DNA of 5,460 nt from Flammeovirgaceae bacterium. Lineage in GTDB: Bacteria > Bacteroidota > Bacteroidia > Cytophagales > Cyclobacteriaceae. This document shows, piece by piece, positions 1 to 5,460 of the stretch. Both the position numbers and the translations under genes were made by a program. Below the pieces are notes generated by a model that was not told where the DNA came from, did no database searches, and saw only the letters and a list, made by a program, of their open reading frames with translations. Each line of letters opens with the position of its first letter. The first letter of the stretch is position 1. Location of the stretch: positions 1 to 5,460 of the forward strand of contig QIEB01000108.1 of the NCBI GenBank assembly GCA_003229495.1, read 5' to 3'.

Positions 1-1205
1 CCAAATGAAAGTTTATTTTCGGGGTTAATGAAATAGCTGAATTCAGGTTTGAAGTTGAATGTCCTTATTCTGGAATTCCAGTCAAATTTGTCGAGATCAT
101 CATCCCCAAATGCCAGTTCATAGTCATAGTCACTAAAGAACAGAGTAAAATTTGAAAACAAACGTTGGTTAAATATGTGGTTCCACCGGAGTGTACCAGT
201 GCTGTTTCCCCAGTTAAATCCCTGAGTTTGGTCAAACTTAAACTTGTCTCTTCCAAAATAACCAGAAAGGTAAACGCGGTTGTTCTTGCTGAAATTATAA
301 TTGGTTTTTAGAGTGAGGTCGTAGAAATTCAAGGCCGCACCATCATCCAGTACATTGGTGAAAATTTTTGCCACGGCATCAGCATATGACCTGCGAGCAG
401 CCACCATGAAAGAAGCTTTGTCTTTTTTTATGGGACCTTCGATTGAAACTCTACTGAATATTGACCCTATTCCTCCTTTTACGGAGAGTTTTTTGCTGTT
501 TCCTTCTTTCATTCTAATGTCAAGAATAGAAGCAATACGTCCTCCATATTGGGCGGGAATTCCCCCTTTTATCAACTTTATGTCTTTTACAGCATCCGGG
601 TTGAATACTGAAAAGAAACCCAGCATATGTGATGAATTATATACCGGTGCTTCATCCAGTAGAACCAGGTTTTGGCCTACTCCCCCACCCCTGACATTAA
701 ACCCCGAAGCCCCTTCTCCCACGGTACTTACCCCGGGGAGAAATTGAATGCTTTTCAGAACATCCACCTCTCCCATAAATGCTGGAATATTTTGGATAGT
801 GTTTATGTCCATTCCATGCGTTCCCATCTGAATGCCGGAAACATTGAGGTCATCTATTTTACCGGTTACGACAATCTCTTCCAGCAACTGTTTCCCGGCC
901 GTTAACTCAATGTTTAGCCGCTGGTTTTTTATGAGATCCACTACCTCAATAGTGGTCTCGAATCCAATATATCGATACTCTACCTGATACGATCCTGGGG
1001 GCAATGTTAGGCTGTAGAACCCGTAGACATTTGAAACTGTCCCAGCTTGTAGGTTGGAAACATAAATTGTTGCTCCGATGAGACTTTCACCATTGGAAGC
1101 ATCATATAAGTACCCCGATAAGGTTACCTTGTCCTGAGCTGAAAGTGTTGAGATAACTAACAGATTCAGCAGCATTAAACAGAAGTAATGTGTTTTTGTT
1201 GACAA
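1..1205 (-). CDS. TonB-dependent outer-membrane receptor, N-terminal part (runs off window)
   Basis: This is the first 401 residues of an outer-membrane, TonB/ExbBD-energised transporter; the rest of the beta-barrel lies beyond position 1. From the TTG at 1205 the protein begins with a signal peptide (K4, hydrophobic stretch about 8-21, likely cleavage after SA at 22-23). A carboxypeptidase-regulatory-like beta-sandwich follows at about 27-102 (SGYLYDASNGESLIGA, then YGFYSLTLPPGSY). Next come EEIVVTG (109-115) and a plug domain at about 143-235 with LPGV (156-159), GFNVRGG (168-174), NLVLLDEAPVYN (179-190), FNPDAVKDIKLIKGG and YGGR (220-223). Barrel strands with aromatic ends then start. It is not the SusC type and no SusD gene is visible, so the ligand is unknown. 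The start is uncertain: an ATG at 1175 would leave only a very short signal peptide without a basic residue, so I prefer the TTG. Family assignment is near certain; substrate is not. Confidence 0.93.
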   Translation of the reverse strand, partial: MSTKTHYFCLMLLNLLVISTLSAQDKVTLSGYLYDASNGESLIGATIYVSNLQAGTVSNVYGFYSLTLPPGSYQVEYRYIGFETTIEVVDLIKNQRLNIELTAGKQLLEEIVVTGKIDDLNVSGIQMGTHGMDINTIQNIPAFMGEVDVLKSIQFLPGVSTVGEGASGFNVRGGGVGQNLVLLDEAPVYNSSHMLGFFSVFNPDAVKDIKLIKGGIPAQYGGRIASILDIRMKEGNSKKLSVKGGIGSIFSRVSIEGPIKKDKASFMVAARRSYADAVAKIFTNVLDDGAALNFYDLTLKTNYNFSKNNRVYLSGYFGRDKFKFDQTQGFNWGNSTGTLRWNHIFNQRLFSNFTLFFSDYDYELAFGDDDLDKFDWNSRIRTFNFKPEFSYFINPENKLSF

Positions 1206-1235
1206 ATTGATAGAATGGATGCACTGTTATTAGGT

Positions 1236-1291
1236 ATAAATTATGGGTTATGAGTGATTAAACTCATAGTTCATAACCTATAACTCATAAT
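1236..1291. repeat. Array of eight 7-nt units in inverted arrangement, forming a hairpin
   Basis: Eight contiguous 7-nt units are in exact phase over 56 bp. On the minus strand the first four (1291 to 1264) match RTTATGA with one or two changes each. The unit at 1263-1257 is divergent. The last three (1256 to 1236) are degenerate copies of the reverse complement. The polarity switch creates a stem: 1241-1253 pairs with 1271-1283 over 13 positions, 12 Watson-Crick and one G-T (an A-C mismatch in minus-strand RNA), with a 17-nt loop. The array covers most of the 72-nt gap between the FAH-family gene and the receptor gene. It also contains the FAH stop codon (1278-1280). There is no strong U-tract after the stem on the minus strand, so terminator function is only possible. 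From memory, similar degenerate heptamer repeats occur between genes in Bacteroidota; I could not check this. Confidence 0.8.
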
Positions 1292-2117
1292 TAACAACGT
1301 TTTGTTTTGAAGAACCCAGACCATCAATACCCAATTCCACCACATCACCGGCTTTTAGATATTGGGAAGGGCTGAAGCCCATTCCTACTCCGGGAGGGGT
1401 TCCTGTAGATATAATATCTCCAGGAAGTAAAGTCATGTACTGGCTGATATAACTTACTAAAAAAGGAATCTTGAATACTAATTTCTCGGTATTACCCTGT
1501 TGCTTAAACTGGTCGTTTACTTTTAACCACAAATCGAGTTCATCGGTAGTTGCCAGATATGGGCCAAGTGGTGCAAAAGTATCGCAACTTTTTCCTTTAA
1601 CCCATTGACCTGTACCCTCCAACTGATAGGCTCTTTCACTCAAGTCGTTCAAAACAGTGTACCCTGCCACGTGTGATATCGCGTCTTGCTCCTCAACATA
1701 TGATGCCTGCTTACCTATTACCAAAGCGAGTTCCACCTCCCAATCTGTTTTCTCACTGTTTGGGGGGATCACAATGTGGTCGTAGGGCCCGGTTAAGGCG
1801 CTGCTTGCTTTGAAAAATAGTACCGGTTCTTCAGGAATGGCCATACCGGCCTCTTTGGCGTGATCACTGTAATTCAACCCTACACAAATAATCTTGCTTG
1901 GTACGGCTACCGGTGGGGCCCAGCGAATATGATTATCCACTATGGGCAGTGACTGCTGTTGACTTTCCAGCCACTCCATTAGGCGCTGAATGCCATCACT
2001 CCCAAAGAACTCCTGATTAAAATCTTCTCCAAAAGCACTCAGGTCCCTCCTGTTTCCAGAATCGTCCAGGTAACCTGGTGTCTCTTGTCCCTTATTCCCA
2101 AATCTGATTAGTTTCAT
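1278..2117 (-). CDS. Fumarylacetoacetate hydrolase family protein, likely 2,4-diketo-3-deoxy-L-fuconate hydrolase
   Basis: This is a complete 279-residue cytoplasmic enzyme of the FAH superfamily, which cleaves or isomerises beta-diketo acids using a divalent metal. A short N-terminal domain (1-65, opening MKLIRFG) precedes the catalytic fold at about 72-275. Visible active-site elements are GLNYSDHAKE (80-89, with H86 as likely catalytic base), the metal-binding E127 and E129 in WEVELALVIG, D158 in NDLSER, the lysine-rich WVKGKSCDTFAPLGP (172-186), and GDIISTGTPPGVG (233-245). The start lies 6 nt after the SDR stop, so the two are almost certainly co-transcribed. Paired with that SDR, the best reading is hydrolysis of 2,4-diketo-3-deoxy-L-fuconate to pyruvate and lactate. 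Databases often label such proteins ureidoglycolate lyase or 2-hydroxyhepta-2,4-diene-1,7-dioate isomerase, and those remain possible. The last residues (NYEL) and the stop come from the heptamer repeat. Confidence 0.93.
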   Translation of the reverse strand: MKLIRFGNKGQETPGYLDDSGNRRDLSAFGEDFNQEFFGSDGIQRLMEWLESQQQSLPIVDNHIRWAPPVAVPSKIICVGLNYSDHAKEAGMAIPEEPVLFFKASSALTGPYDHIVIPPNSEKTDWEVELALVIGKQASYVEEQDAISHVAGYTVLNDLSERAYQLEGTGQWVKGKSCDTFAPLGPYLATTDELDLWLKVNDQFKQQGNTEKLVFKIPFLVSYISQYMTLLPGDIISTGTPPGVGMGFSPSQYLKAGDVVELGIDGLGSSKQNVVNYEL

Positions 2118-2123
2118 AGAAAT

Positions 2124-2900
2124 TTATGTATTGAGTGTTATAAATCCTCCATCAATAGGATAGTCTGTGCCAGTGATAAAGGCGGCTTCATCTGAGCAAA
2201 GGTATAGCGCCAAATTTGCTATCTCCTCCGGAGTACCCATCCTTCCAATTGGCTGTGAAGTTGCCAACTGTTGGTAAATTTCTTCCTCCCTACCGGGATA
2301 GGTAGTTTTAAGATAGTCGTCCACGAAAGGCGTATGGACCCTGGCTGGCGAAATACAATTACATCTGATATTGTATGAAAGATAATCCTTAGCCACCGAA
2401 TATGTCATAGATCGAATGGCACCCTTGGTGGAGCTATATGCAAAACGGTCGGAAATACCCACTGATGCTGCCACAGAAGCCATATTCAGGATCACACCTC
2501 GCTTGCGCGTTTTCATATGTTCAATTACTGAATACAAGCAATTATATACCCCTTTAACGTTAACAGCAAAGACACGATCAAAATCTTGTTCTGAAGTTTG
2601 ATCTAATGAACCTATTTGTGATACCCCGGCATTATTGACAAGTATATCAATGGACTGATGTTTCCGGATCACTTCTTCCATTGCTCCTTTGACAGCTTGT
2701 TGATTGGTGACATCTACCTGATAGCAGGTAATTGTCACCTTTGGATGGGAGATGTCCGCCACAAATTGTTGGGCCTTCTGTAAATTTACTTCAAATATGG
2801 CCACATTCGCACCTTGCAAGGCGAACCGCTGAGCCATACTGGCTCCAATGCCACTTCCGCCACCAGTTATTATGGCGGTTTTATCTTTAAGACTTAACAT
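2124..2900 (-). CDS. SDR family NAD-dependent dehydrogenase, likely 2-keto-3-deoxy-L-fuconate dehydrogenase
   Basis: This complete 258-residue classical short-chain dehydrogenase has a single Rossmann domain and no signal peptide. The cofactor motif is TGGGSGIG (12-19). An acidic residue at the end of the second strand (E37 in IFEVN) suggests NAD rather than NADP. D64 (VDV) and NNAG (89-92) follow, and the active site is N114, S142, Y155 and K159 (YSSTK). The substrate loop CISPARVHTPFV (182-193) and the C-terminal stretch ALYLCSDEAAFITGTDYPID (231-250) match my recollection of SDRs in bacterial L-fucose and L-fuconate oxidation clusters. There the enzyme oxidises 2-keto-3-deoxy-L-fuconate to the 2,4-diketo acid. 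The FAH-family gene that would take the product begins 6 nt downstream, which strengthens this assignment. A BDH2-like or other sugar-acid dehydrogenase is the main alternative. Family is certain; substrate is inferred from motif resemblance and neighbour. Confidence 0.94.
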   Translation of the reverse strand: MLSLKDKTAIITGGGSGIGASMAQRFALQGANVAIFEVNLQKAQQFVADISHPKVTITCYQVDVTNQQAVKGAMEEVIRKHQSIDILVNNAGVSQIGSLDQTSEQDFDRVFAVNVKGVYNCLYSVIEHMKTRKRGVILNMASVAASVGISDRFAYSSTKGAIRSMTYSVAKDYLSYNIRCNCISPARVHTPFVDDYLKTTYPGREEEIYQQLATSQPIGRMGTPEEIANLALYLCSDEAAFITGTDYPIDGGFITLNT

Positions 2901-2941
2901 TATCGGGGATGCTAAATAGTGAAAAATTATTTCAAATCAAA

Positions 2942-3991
2942 CTACTGTTCTACTTGAGATAACTGATGAATAAGCCCGGACCAGATGAATGTCCATTGTA
3001 GGTGCATTTGGTCCCTTATGGGCATAGCTCTTAGTCCCAGATCTGAGGCTTCTTTGTTGACTTGATCCGTATTTTTTTTACCCTGATATATATCCAGTTT
3101 CCAATGATTCATCCTTTCTGTCCATTGATTCAGGGTTGGATCAGGCCAAGGCAACCCTGAGTGGGCTTTAGGAACAATAAAAAGAGGCATTTCAGTAACC
3201 AATGTCAGGCAAGGATCACCAAGGCTTCTAATACTCTCCATAGAGCTGGGATGAAACCGTTTGGCCATTTCGTTATCTCCTCGATCTGTAAAGTGTTGTT
3301 TCATGGCCTCACTATCAGGCCTGGATCCAAATCCCGGCTCAAAACGAAAGAACCCTTTTTCTCCCTTTCTTTCCACATCATGCAATTTATATTTTAGCAA
3401 CTCAACTTCATGTTTACAAGCTTCCAATATGCCGGAAACTTCAGAAATGAAATCTTTATCAATTAGAAACCAGGGGCCATAACTAATTCTCATACCATGA
3501 AGTGAGACATGTATGTCAAATTTCCTTCCCGAACTTTTCCAAAAGTTGTAGATGGCGGCATTCTCTGGCCTCAGCGGTTTTACTGCCTCAGATGGAAATC
3601 CGAATTCCATATCATCCCCTGGCAGCTCCCTAATCTCATGCTTTAAATTCAATCCCAGGTCAAATTGTTGATCTGCCCTCTGACCCCAATCGCGGTTGCT
3701 ATGGGTACCATCAGGATTAGCATATGGGACTATATACCATTGAAATGTTTTAATGAGTGGATGGTCTTTGGGTAATGACCCCAAAAAGTTGTTCAAATGG
3801 CTTAAGAAAATTGAACCGGTCGGTTCATCAGCATGGCATCCAGCAATTAAGCTTACTTGTACTTTTCCTACACCGAAGCGATAGCCATAGATTTTTCTCT
3901 CCCCACGGGACAAGCCAATAATCTCCGGATCTAAGATAGATTTGGCATCTATTATCTGAGCTAAGGTCGGTTTACTAAGCTCTTTATTCAA
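2942..3991 (-). CDS. M14 family zinc carboxypeptidase-like protein, cytoplasmic
   Basis: This 349-residue metallopeptidase belongs to the M14 (carboxypeptidase A-like) fold. The zinc site reads H53-x-x-E56 in AGCHADEPTG, with the third ligand at H165 in HVSLHG. The general-base glutamate is probably E267 in LVTEMPLF. PYANPDGTHSNRDW (89-102) is the family's NPDG region, and N99/R100 may bind the substrate carboxylate. About 80 residues follow the catalytic glutamate and may form a helical tail. No signal peptide or membrane segment is seen, so it should act inside the cell, for example on peptides or an N-acyl or amide-linked metabolite; the substrate is unknown. The start is TTG: an in-frame TAG lies eight codons upstream with no ATG between, and the next internal Met (128) falls beyond the zinc ligands. 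It ends 41 nt before the SDR gene and may share its transcript. Fold is secure, specificity open. Confidence 0.85.
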   Translation of the reverse strand: MNKELSKPTLAQIIDAKSILDPEIIGLSRGERKIYGYRFGVGKVQVSLIAGCHADEPTGSIFLSHLNNFLGSLPKDHPLIKTFQWYIVPYANPDGTHSNRDWGQRADQQFDLGLNLKHEIRELPGDDMEFGFPSEAVKPLRPENAAIYNFWKSSGRKFDIHVSLHGMRISYGPWFLIDKDFISEVSGILEACKHEVELLKYKLHDVERKGEKGFFRFEPGFGSRPDSEAMKQHFTDRGDNEMAKRFHPSSMESIRSLGDPCLTLVTEMPLFIVPKAHSGLPWPDPTLNQWTERMNHWKLDIYQGKKNTDQVNKEASDLGLRAMPIRDQMHLQWTFIWSGLIHQLSQVEQ

Positions 3992-4026
3992 GGGAGTGCT
4001 TGGATTGCCAGACTATAAAGATTACA

Positions 4027-4053
4027 GCCTCAAAAATAATGAGGCGCTTTTTT
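4027..4053 (+). terminator. Hairpin with T-tract on the + strand, beside the bactofilin stop
   Basis: A perfect 6-bp stem, GCCTCA (4027-4032) with TGAGGC (4040-4045), encloses a 7-nt A-rich loop. After GC it is followed by six T (4048-4053) on the + strand. This is the shape of an intrinsic terminator reading left to right, but all visible genes run the other way. Read on the minus strand, the stem follows an A-tract right after the bactofilin stop (4052-4054) and has only a weak T-rich stretch downstream. It could be a partly bidirectional terminator for bactofilin or could block antisense transcription. The stem is short, so function is uncertain. Confidence 0.45.
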
Positions 4054-4537
4054 AAACCTGATGACTGGATAAAGCAGGATTTGTAATGTTTGGTCCAGGT
4101 TTTTCCACGGATTTTGGAGTTGCGGCTACTTTCGGTTCATTCTTGGTTGATGCCCTTGACTCCAGGTCATCTGAATTCTTGAAAGAACCCATTTTGCATC
4201 TTCCATCAAAAACAGCTCCAGCCTCCATTACCAGCTTACCAGTGTTAATGTCACCCTTAATGTGAGCATTGGATTTTAAGGTCAAAAGACCTTCCACCTG
4301 TACAGTTCCTTTTACCGTACCCTCAATATCTGCAGTTTGAGCATAGATTTTTCCTTCAACTTCACCTGAACTTCCCATCACCACCTTTGATCGGGCACGA
4401 ATATTACCTTTCACTTTACCCTCGATCCTAAGATTTCCTGTGGTTTCTACATTTCCATCAATAGACGTTTCTTTGCTGATGGTGTTACTTGAATTGCTGA
4501 TCTCCGTAATACGGGATTCTTCTTTATTAGTAAACAT
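4052..4537 (-). CDS. Bactofilin (polymer-forming cytoskeletal protein)
   Basis: This complete 161-residue protein has the bactofilin (DUF583) right-handed beta-helix at about residues 22-117. The repeat character is plain: short strands spaced by Gly and charged residues, such as IDGNVETTGNLRIEGKVKG, GEVEGKIYAQTADIEGTVKG and AHIKGDINTGKLVMEAGAVF. Bactofilins polymerise without nucleotide into filaments or sheets, often at the inner membrane, and act as scaffolds for cell-wall enzymes, cell shape or motility. The N-terminal 20 residues are polar and lack a membrane segment. The tail from about 118 to 161 is rich in Ser, Lys, Pro and Asn and is probably disordered. A single Cys (C114) lies near the end of the core. 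No peptidoglycan peptidase of the M23 type, a common bactofilin neighbour, is visible here. The next gene downstream is the M14 enzyme, 60 nt away past a small hairpin, so a functional link is weak. Length is typical for the family. Confidence 0.94.
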   Translation of the reverse strand: MFTNKEESRITEISNSSNTISKETSIDGNVETTGNLRIEGKVKGNIRARSKVVMGSSGEVEGKIYAQTADIEGTVKGTVQVEGLLTLKSNAHIKGDINTGKLVMEAGAVFDGRCKMGSFKNSDDLESRASTKNEPKVAATPKSVEKPGPNITNPALSSHQV

Positions 4538-4629
4538 AATTCACATGTTTATATCAAAAAATCAATAACTATTTAAAAAGTACTAAATAAAACGAACAAA
4601 AATCATTTTTATTTAATTTAACCTAATAA

Positions 4630-4660
4630 CAAAGATTAGAATTTTTGGCTAGAAATTCAA
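4630..4660 (-). promoter_or_regulatory. Candidate Bacteroidota-type promoter for the bactofilin gene
   Basis: On the minus strand a TTG (4660-4658) is followed after a 19-nt spacer by TAATCTTTG (4638-4630). This resembles the Bacteroidota -33/-7 pair TTG and TAnnTTTG, with one extra base in the -7 element. It overlaps the msrA stop codon and lies about 93 nt upstream of the bactofilin ATG, in the very AT-rich 119-nt gap. It would give bactofilin its own transcript. The match is imperfect and AT-rich DNA yields such matches by chance, so this is only a candidate. Confidence 0.25.
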
Positions 4661-5187
4661 TTCTTAACTTTGTTTCCAAATAATTTTTCCAATTTTTGAA
4701 TTTTTGGTTTTATAATCAATTGACAATAAGGCTGTTCACTATGATCACTAAAGTAGTTTTGGTGATAATCTTCAGCTAAATAAAAAATGCCAATGGGTCC
4801 AATCTCAGTTACTATGGGATTCGGCCATACCTGGCTGGCTTCCAATTGAGCCAGCATCCTTTCTGATTCTTCTTTTTGATCCTGATTGTGATAAAATACT
4901 GCTGAGCGATATTGAGAGCCAACATCATTACCCTGTCTATTTAAAGTAGTAGGATCATGTGTTTTCCAGAATATTTCCAATAGTTCCGTAAATGAAATGA
5001 TTTCAGGGTCAAAGGTGATTTGCGTAACCTCTGCATGGCCCGTAGTACCTGAACATACCTGTTGATAACTGGGGTTTTCCACCTGCCCGCCTGTATAGCC
5101 AGATACAACTTGAGTAACCCCCTCAAGGTTTTGAAATATCGCTTCTACACACCAGAAACAACCTGCACCGAATGTGGCCTTTTGCAT
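4657..5187 (-). CDS. msrA: Peptide methionine-(S)-S-oxide reductase MsrA
   Basis: This complete 176-residue enzyme reduces the S-epimer of methionine sulfoxide in proteins and free methionine, with thioredoxin as usual electron donor. The catalytic motif GCFWCVE sits at 9-15, with nucleophile C10. GHAEVTQITFDP (50-61) carries E53, and THDPTTLNRQGNDVGSQYRS (76-95) carries D88; both are substrate-pocket acids of the family. LAEDYHQNYF (137-146) and QPYCQ (152-156) complete the signature, with C155 the likely resolving cysteine. C13, in the CFWC form of the motif, and C45 in QQVCSGTTGHAE are further cysteines. There is no signal peptide or lipobox, so it is cytoplasmic, and no MsrB domain is fused. 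It starts 28 nt after the stop of the upstream small gene and may share its transcript. The start has no Shine-Dalgarno but an A/T-rich leader, normal for Bacteroidota. The identification is secure. Confidence 0.97.
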   Translation of the reverse strand: MQKATFGAGCFWCVEAIFQNLEGVTQVVSGYTGGQVENPSYQQVCSGTTGHAEVTQITFDPEIISFTELLEIFWKTHDPTTLNRQGNDVGSQYRSAVFYHNQDQKEESERMLAQLEASQVWPNPIVTEIGPIGIFYLAEDYHQNYFSDHSEQPYCQLIIKPKIQKLEKLFGNKVKN

Positions 5188-5215
5188 TGAATTAAAATTT
5201 TTAAACTATTGAAAG

Positions 5216-5460
5216 TCAAATCATAGCTTTCACTAAGTCTTCCCACTCTAGATCCAAACCCATATCTAAATCTGGTATATTTTTACCAGCCCGGCTATAC
5301 CAGTAGCCAGCATTTCCCAAGTCACCTTCCTTCCTATGAAGATATGCATGTATCCAACAGGCCATGGATCCGTCCACTGCTTGTACAATACTATGTGCTG
5401 CTGACCAGTTTCCTTTGGCATCCTGCCATAACGCTACCAGCAGTGGAGTAGACTCTGGAG
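5216..5460 (-). CDS. Small conserved protein of unknown function, C-terminal part (5' end outside window)
   Basis: A minus-strand reading frame enters at the window edge and ends at TGA (5218-5216), giving 80 visible residues and no start. The sequence has the pattern LLVALWQDAKGNWSAAH near its beginning, then HAYLHRKEGDLGNAGYWYSR, and ends in an acidic stretch (EWEDLVKAM). I recognise this as a widespread small protein, usually of about 80-100 residues and annotated as hypothetical, with the core ALW-DA-GDW-AAH-IVQ followed by W-HAYLHRKEGD-NA-YWY-RAG. On that basis most of the protein is probably present. The helical pattern with Ala and aromatic residues at regular spacing suggests one or two TPR- or Sel1-like hairpins, which is inference. 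No enzyme motif, signal peptide or membrane segment is seen. It lies 28 nt upstream of msrA on the same strand. Confidence 0.8.
   Translation of the reverse strand, partial: PESTPLLVALWQDAKGNWSAAHSIVQAVDGSMACWIHAYLHRKEGDLGNAGYWYSRAGKNIPDLDMGLDLEWEDLVKAMI

Noticed and set aside
65..256. Minus-strand 63-codon open frame
   Set aside because: It is an alternative frame inside the receptor gene; the receptor frame has clear domain motifs and continues through it.
355..905. Two overlapping + strand open frames of 130 and 77 codons
   Set aside because: They lie antisense to the well-supported receptor plug domain, resemble no family, and start at TTG codons without any leader signal.
1..1205. SusC-type receptor of a polysaccharide utilisation locus
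   Set aside because: The plug and N-terminal motifs are of the general regulatory-domain receptor type, and no SusD, sulfatase or glycoside hydrolase is visible.
1236..1291. CRISPR array or insertion-sequence end
   Set aside because: Units are only 7 nt with no spacers, and there is no transposase or target-site duplication.
2416..2601. + strand 61-codon open frame
   Set aside because: It is antisense to the conserved catalytic region of the SDR gene.
2901..2941. Promoter for the SDR gene
   Set aside because: A TAATTTTT stretch partly resembles the -7 element, but no TTG is at the right distance upstream; co-transcription with the M14 gene is at least as likely.
3161..3482. + strand open frames of 78 and 73 codons
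   Set aside because: Both are antisense to the M14 gene, overlap each other in different frames and show no recognisable domain.
4941..5126. Minus-strand 61-codon open frame
   Set aside because: It is a shifted frame inside msrA, whose own frame carries the full family signature.

Overview
The window looks like a piece of a Bacteroidota chromosome, probably from the Cytophagales or a related marine or soil lineage. Three things suggest this. There is a TonB-dependent receptor that starts with a carboxypeptidase-regulatory-like domain. Translation starts are AT-rich and lack Shine-Dalgarno sequences. There is a bactofilin of the short Bacteroidota type. Base composition is moderate to low GC, with very AT-rich gaps. 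The genus cannot be told from the sequence alone.

All seven recognisable genes lie on the minus strand, so transcription runs from high to low coordinates. In that order they are: the 3' end of a small conserved gene of unknown function (5460-5216); msrA, methionine sulfoxide reductase A (5187-4657); a bactofilin (4537-4052); a cytoplasmic M14-type zinc carboxypeptidase with a TTG start (3991-2942); an SDR dehydrogenase (2900-2124); a fumarylacetoacetate-hydrolase-family enzyme (2117-1278); and the N-terminal 401 residues of a TonB-dependent receptor that runs off the window at position 1. Gaps are short (6 to 119 nt) and no stretch over 300 nt lacks a gene.

The most coherent functional unit is the SDR/FAH pair, spaced by 6 nt. 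Both proteins resemble the last two enzymes of the non-phosphorylated L-fucose route: 2-keto-3-deoxy-L-fuconate dehydrogenase and 2,4-diketo-3-deoxy-L-fuconate hydrolase, which together yield pyruvate and lactate. The earlier enzymes and the permease are not in the window. The receptor downstream could import a related glycan or another ligand, but no SusD partner is visible and it is not of the SusC type. MsrA (oxidative repair), bactofilin (cytoskeletal scaffold) and the M14 enzyme have no obvious pathway link to the pair.

The most unusual non-coding element is an array of eight in-phase 7-nt units (1236-1291). The units reverse polarity in the middle, so they form a long hairpin. The array supplies the stop codon and the last residues of the FAH enzyme. 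A second hairpin (4027-4053) sits at the bactofilin stop, with its T-tract on the strand opposite to the genes. I found no convincing new defence, mobile or RNA system; most of the window is ordinary chromosomal gene content.
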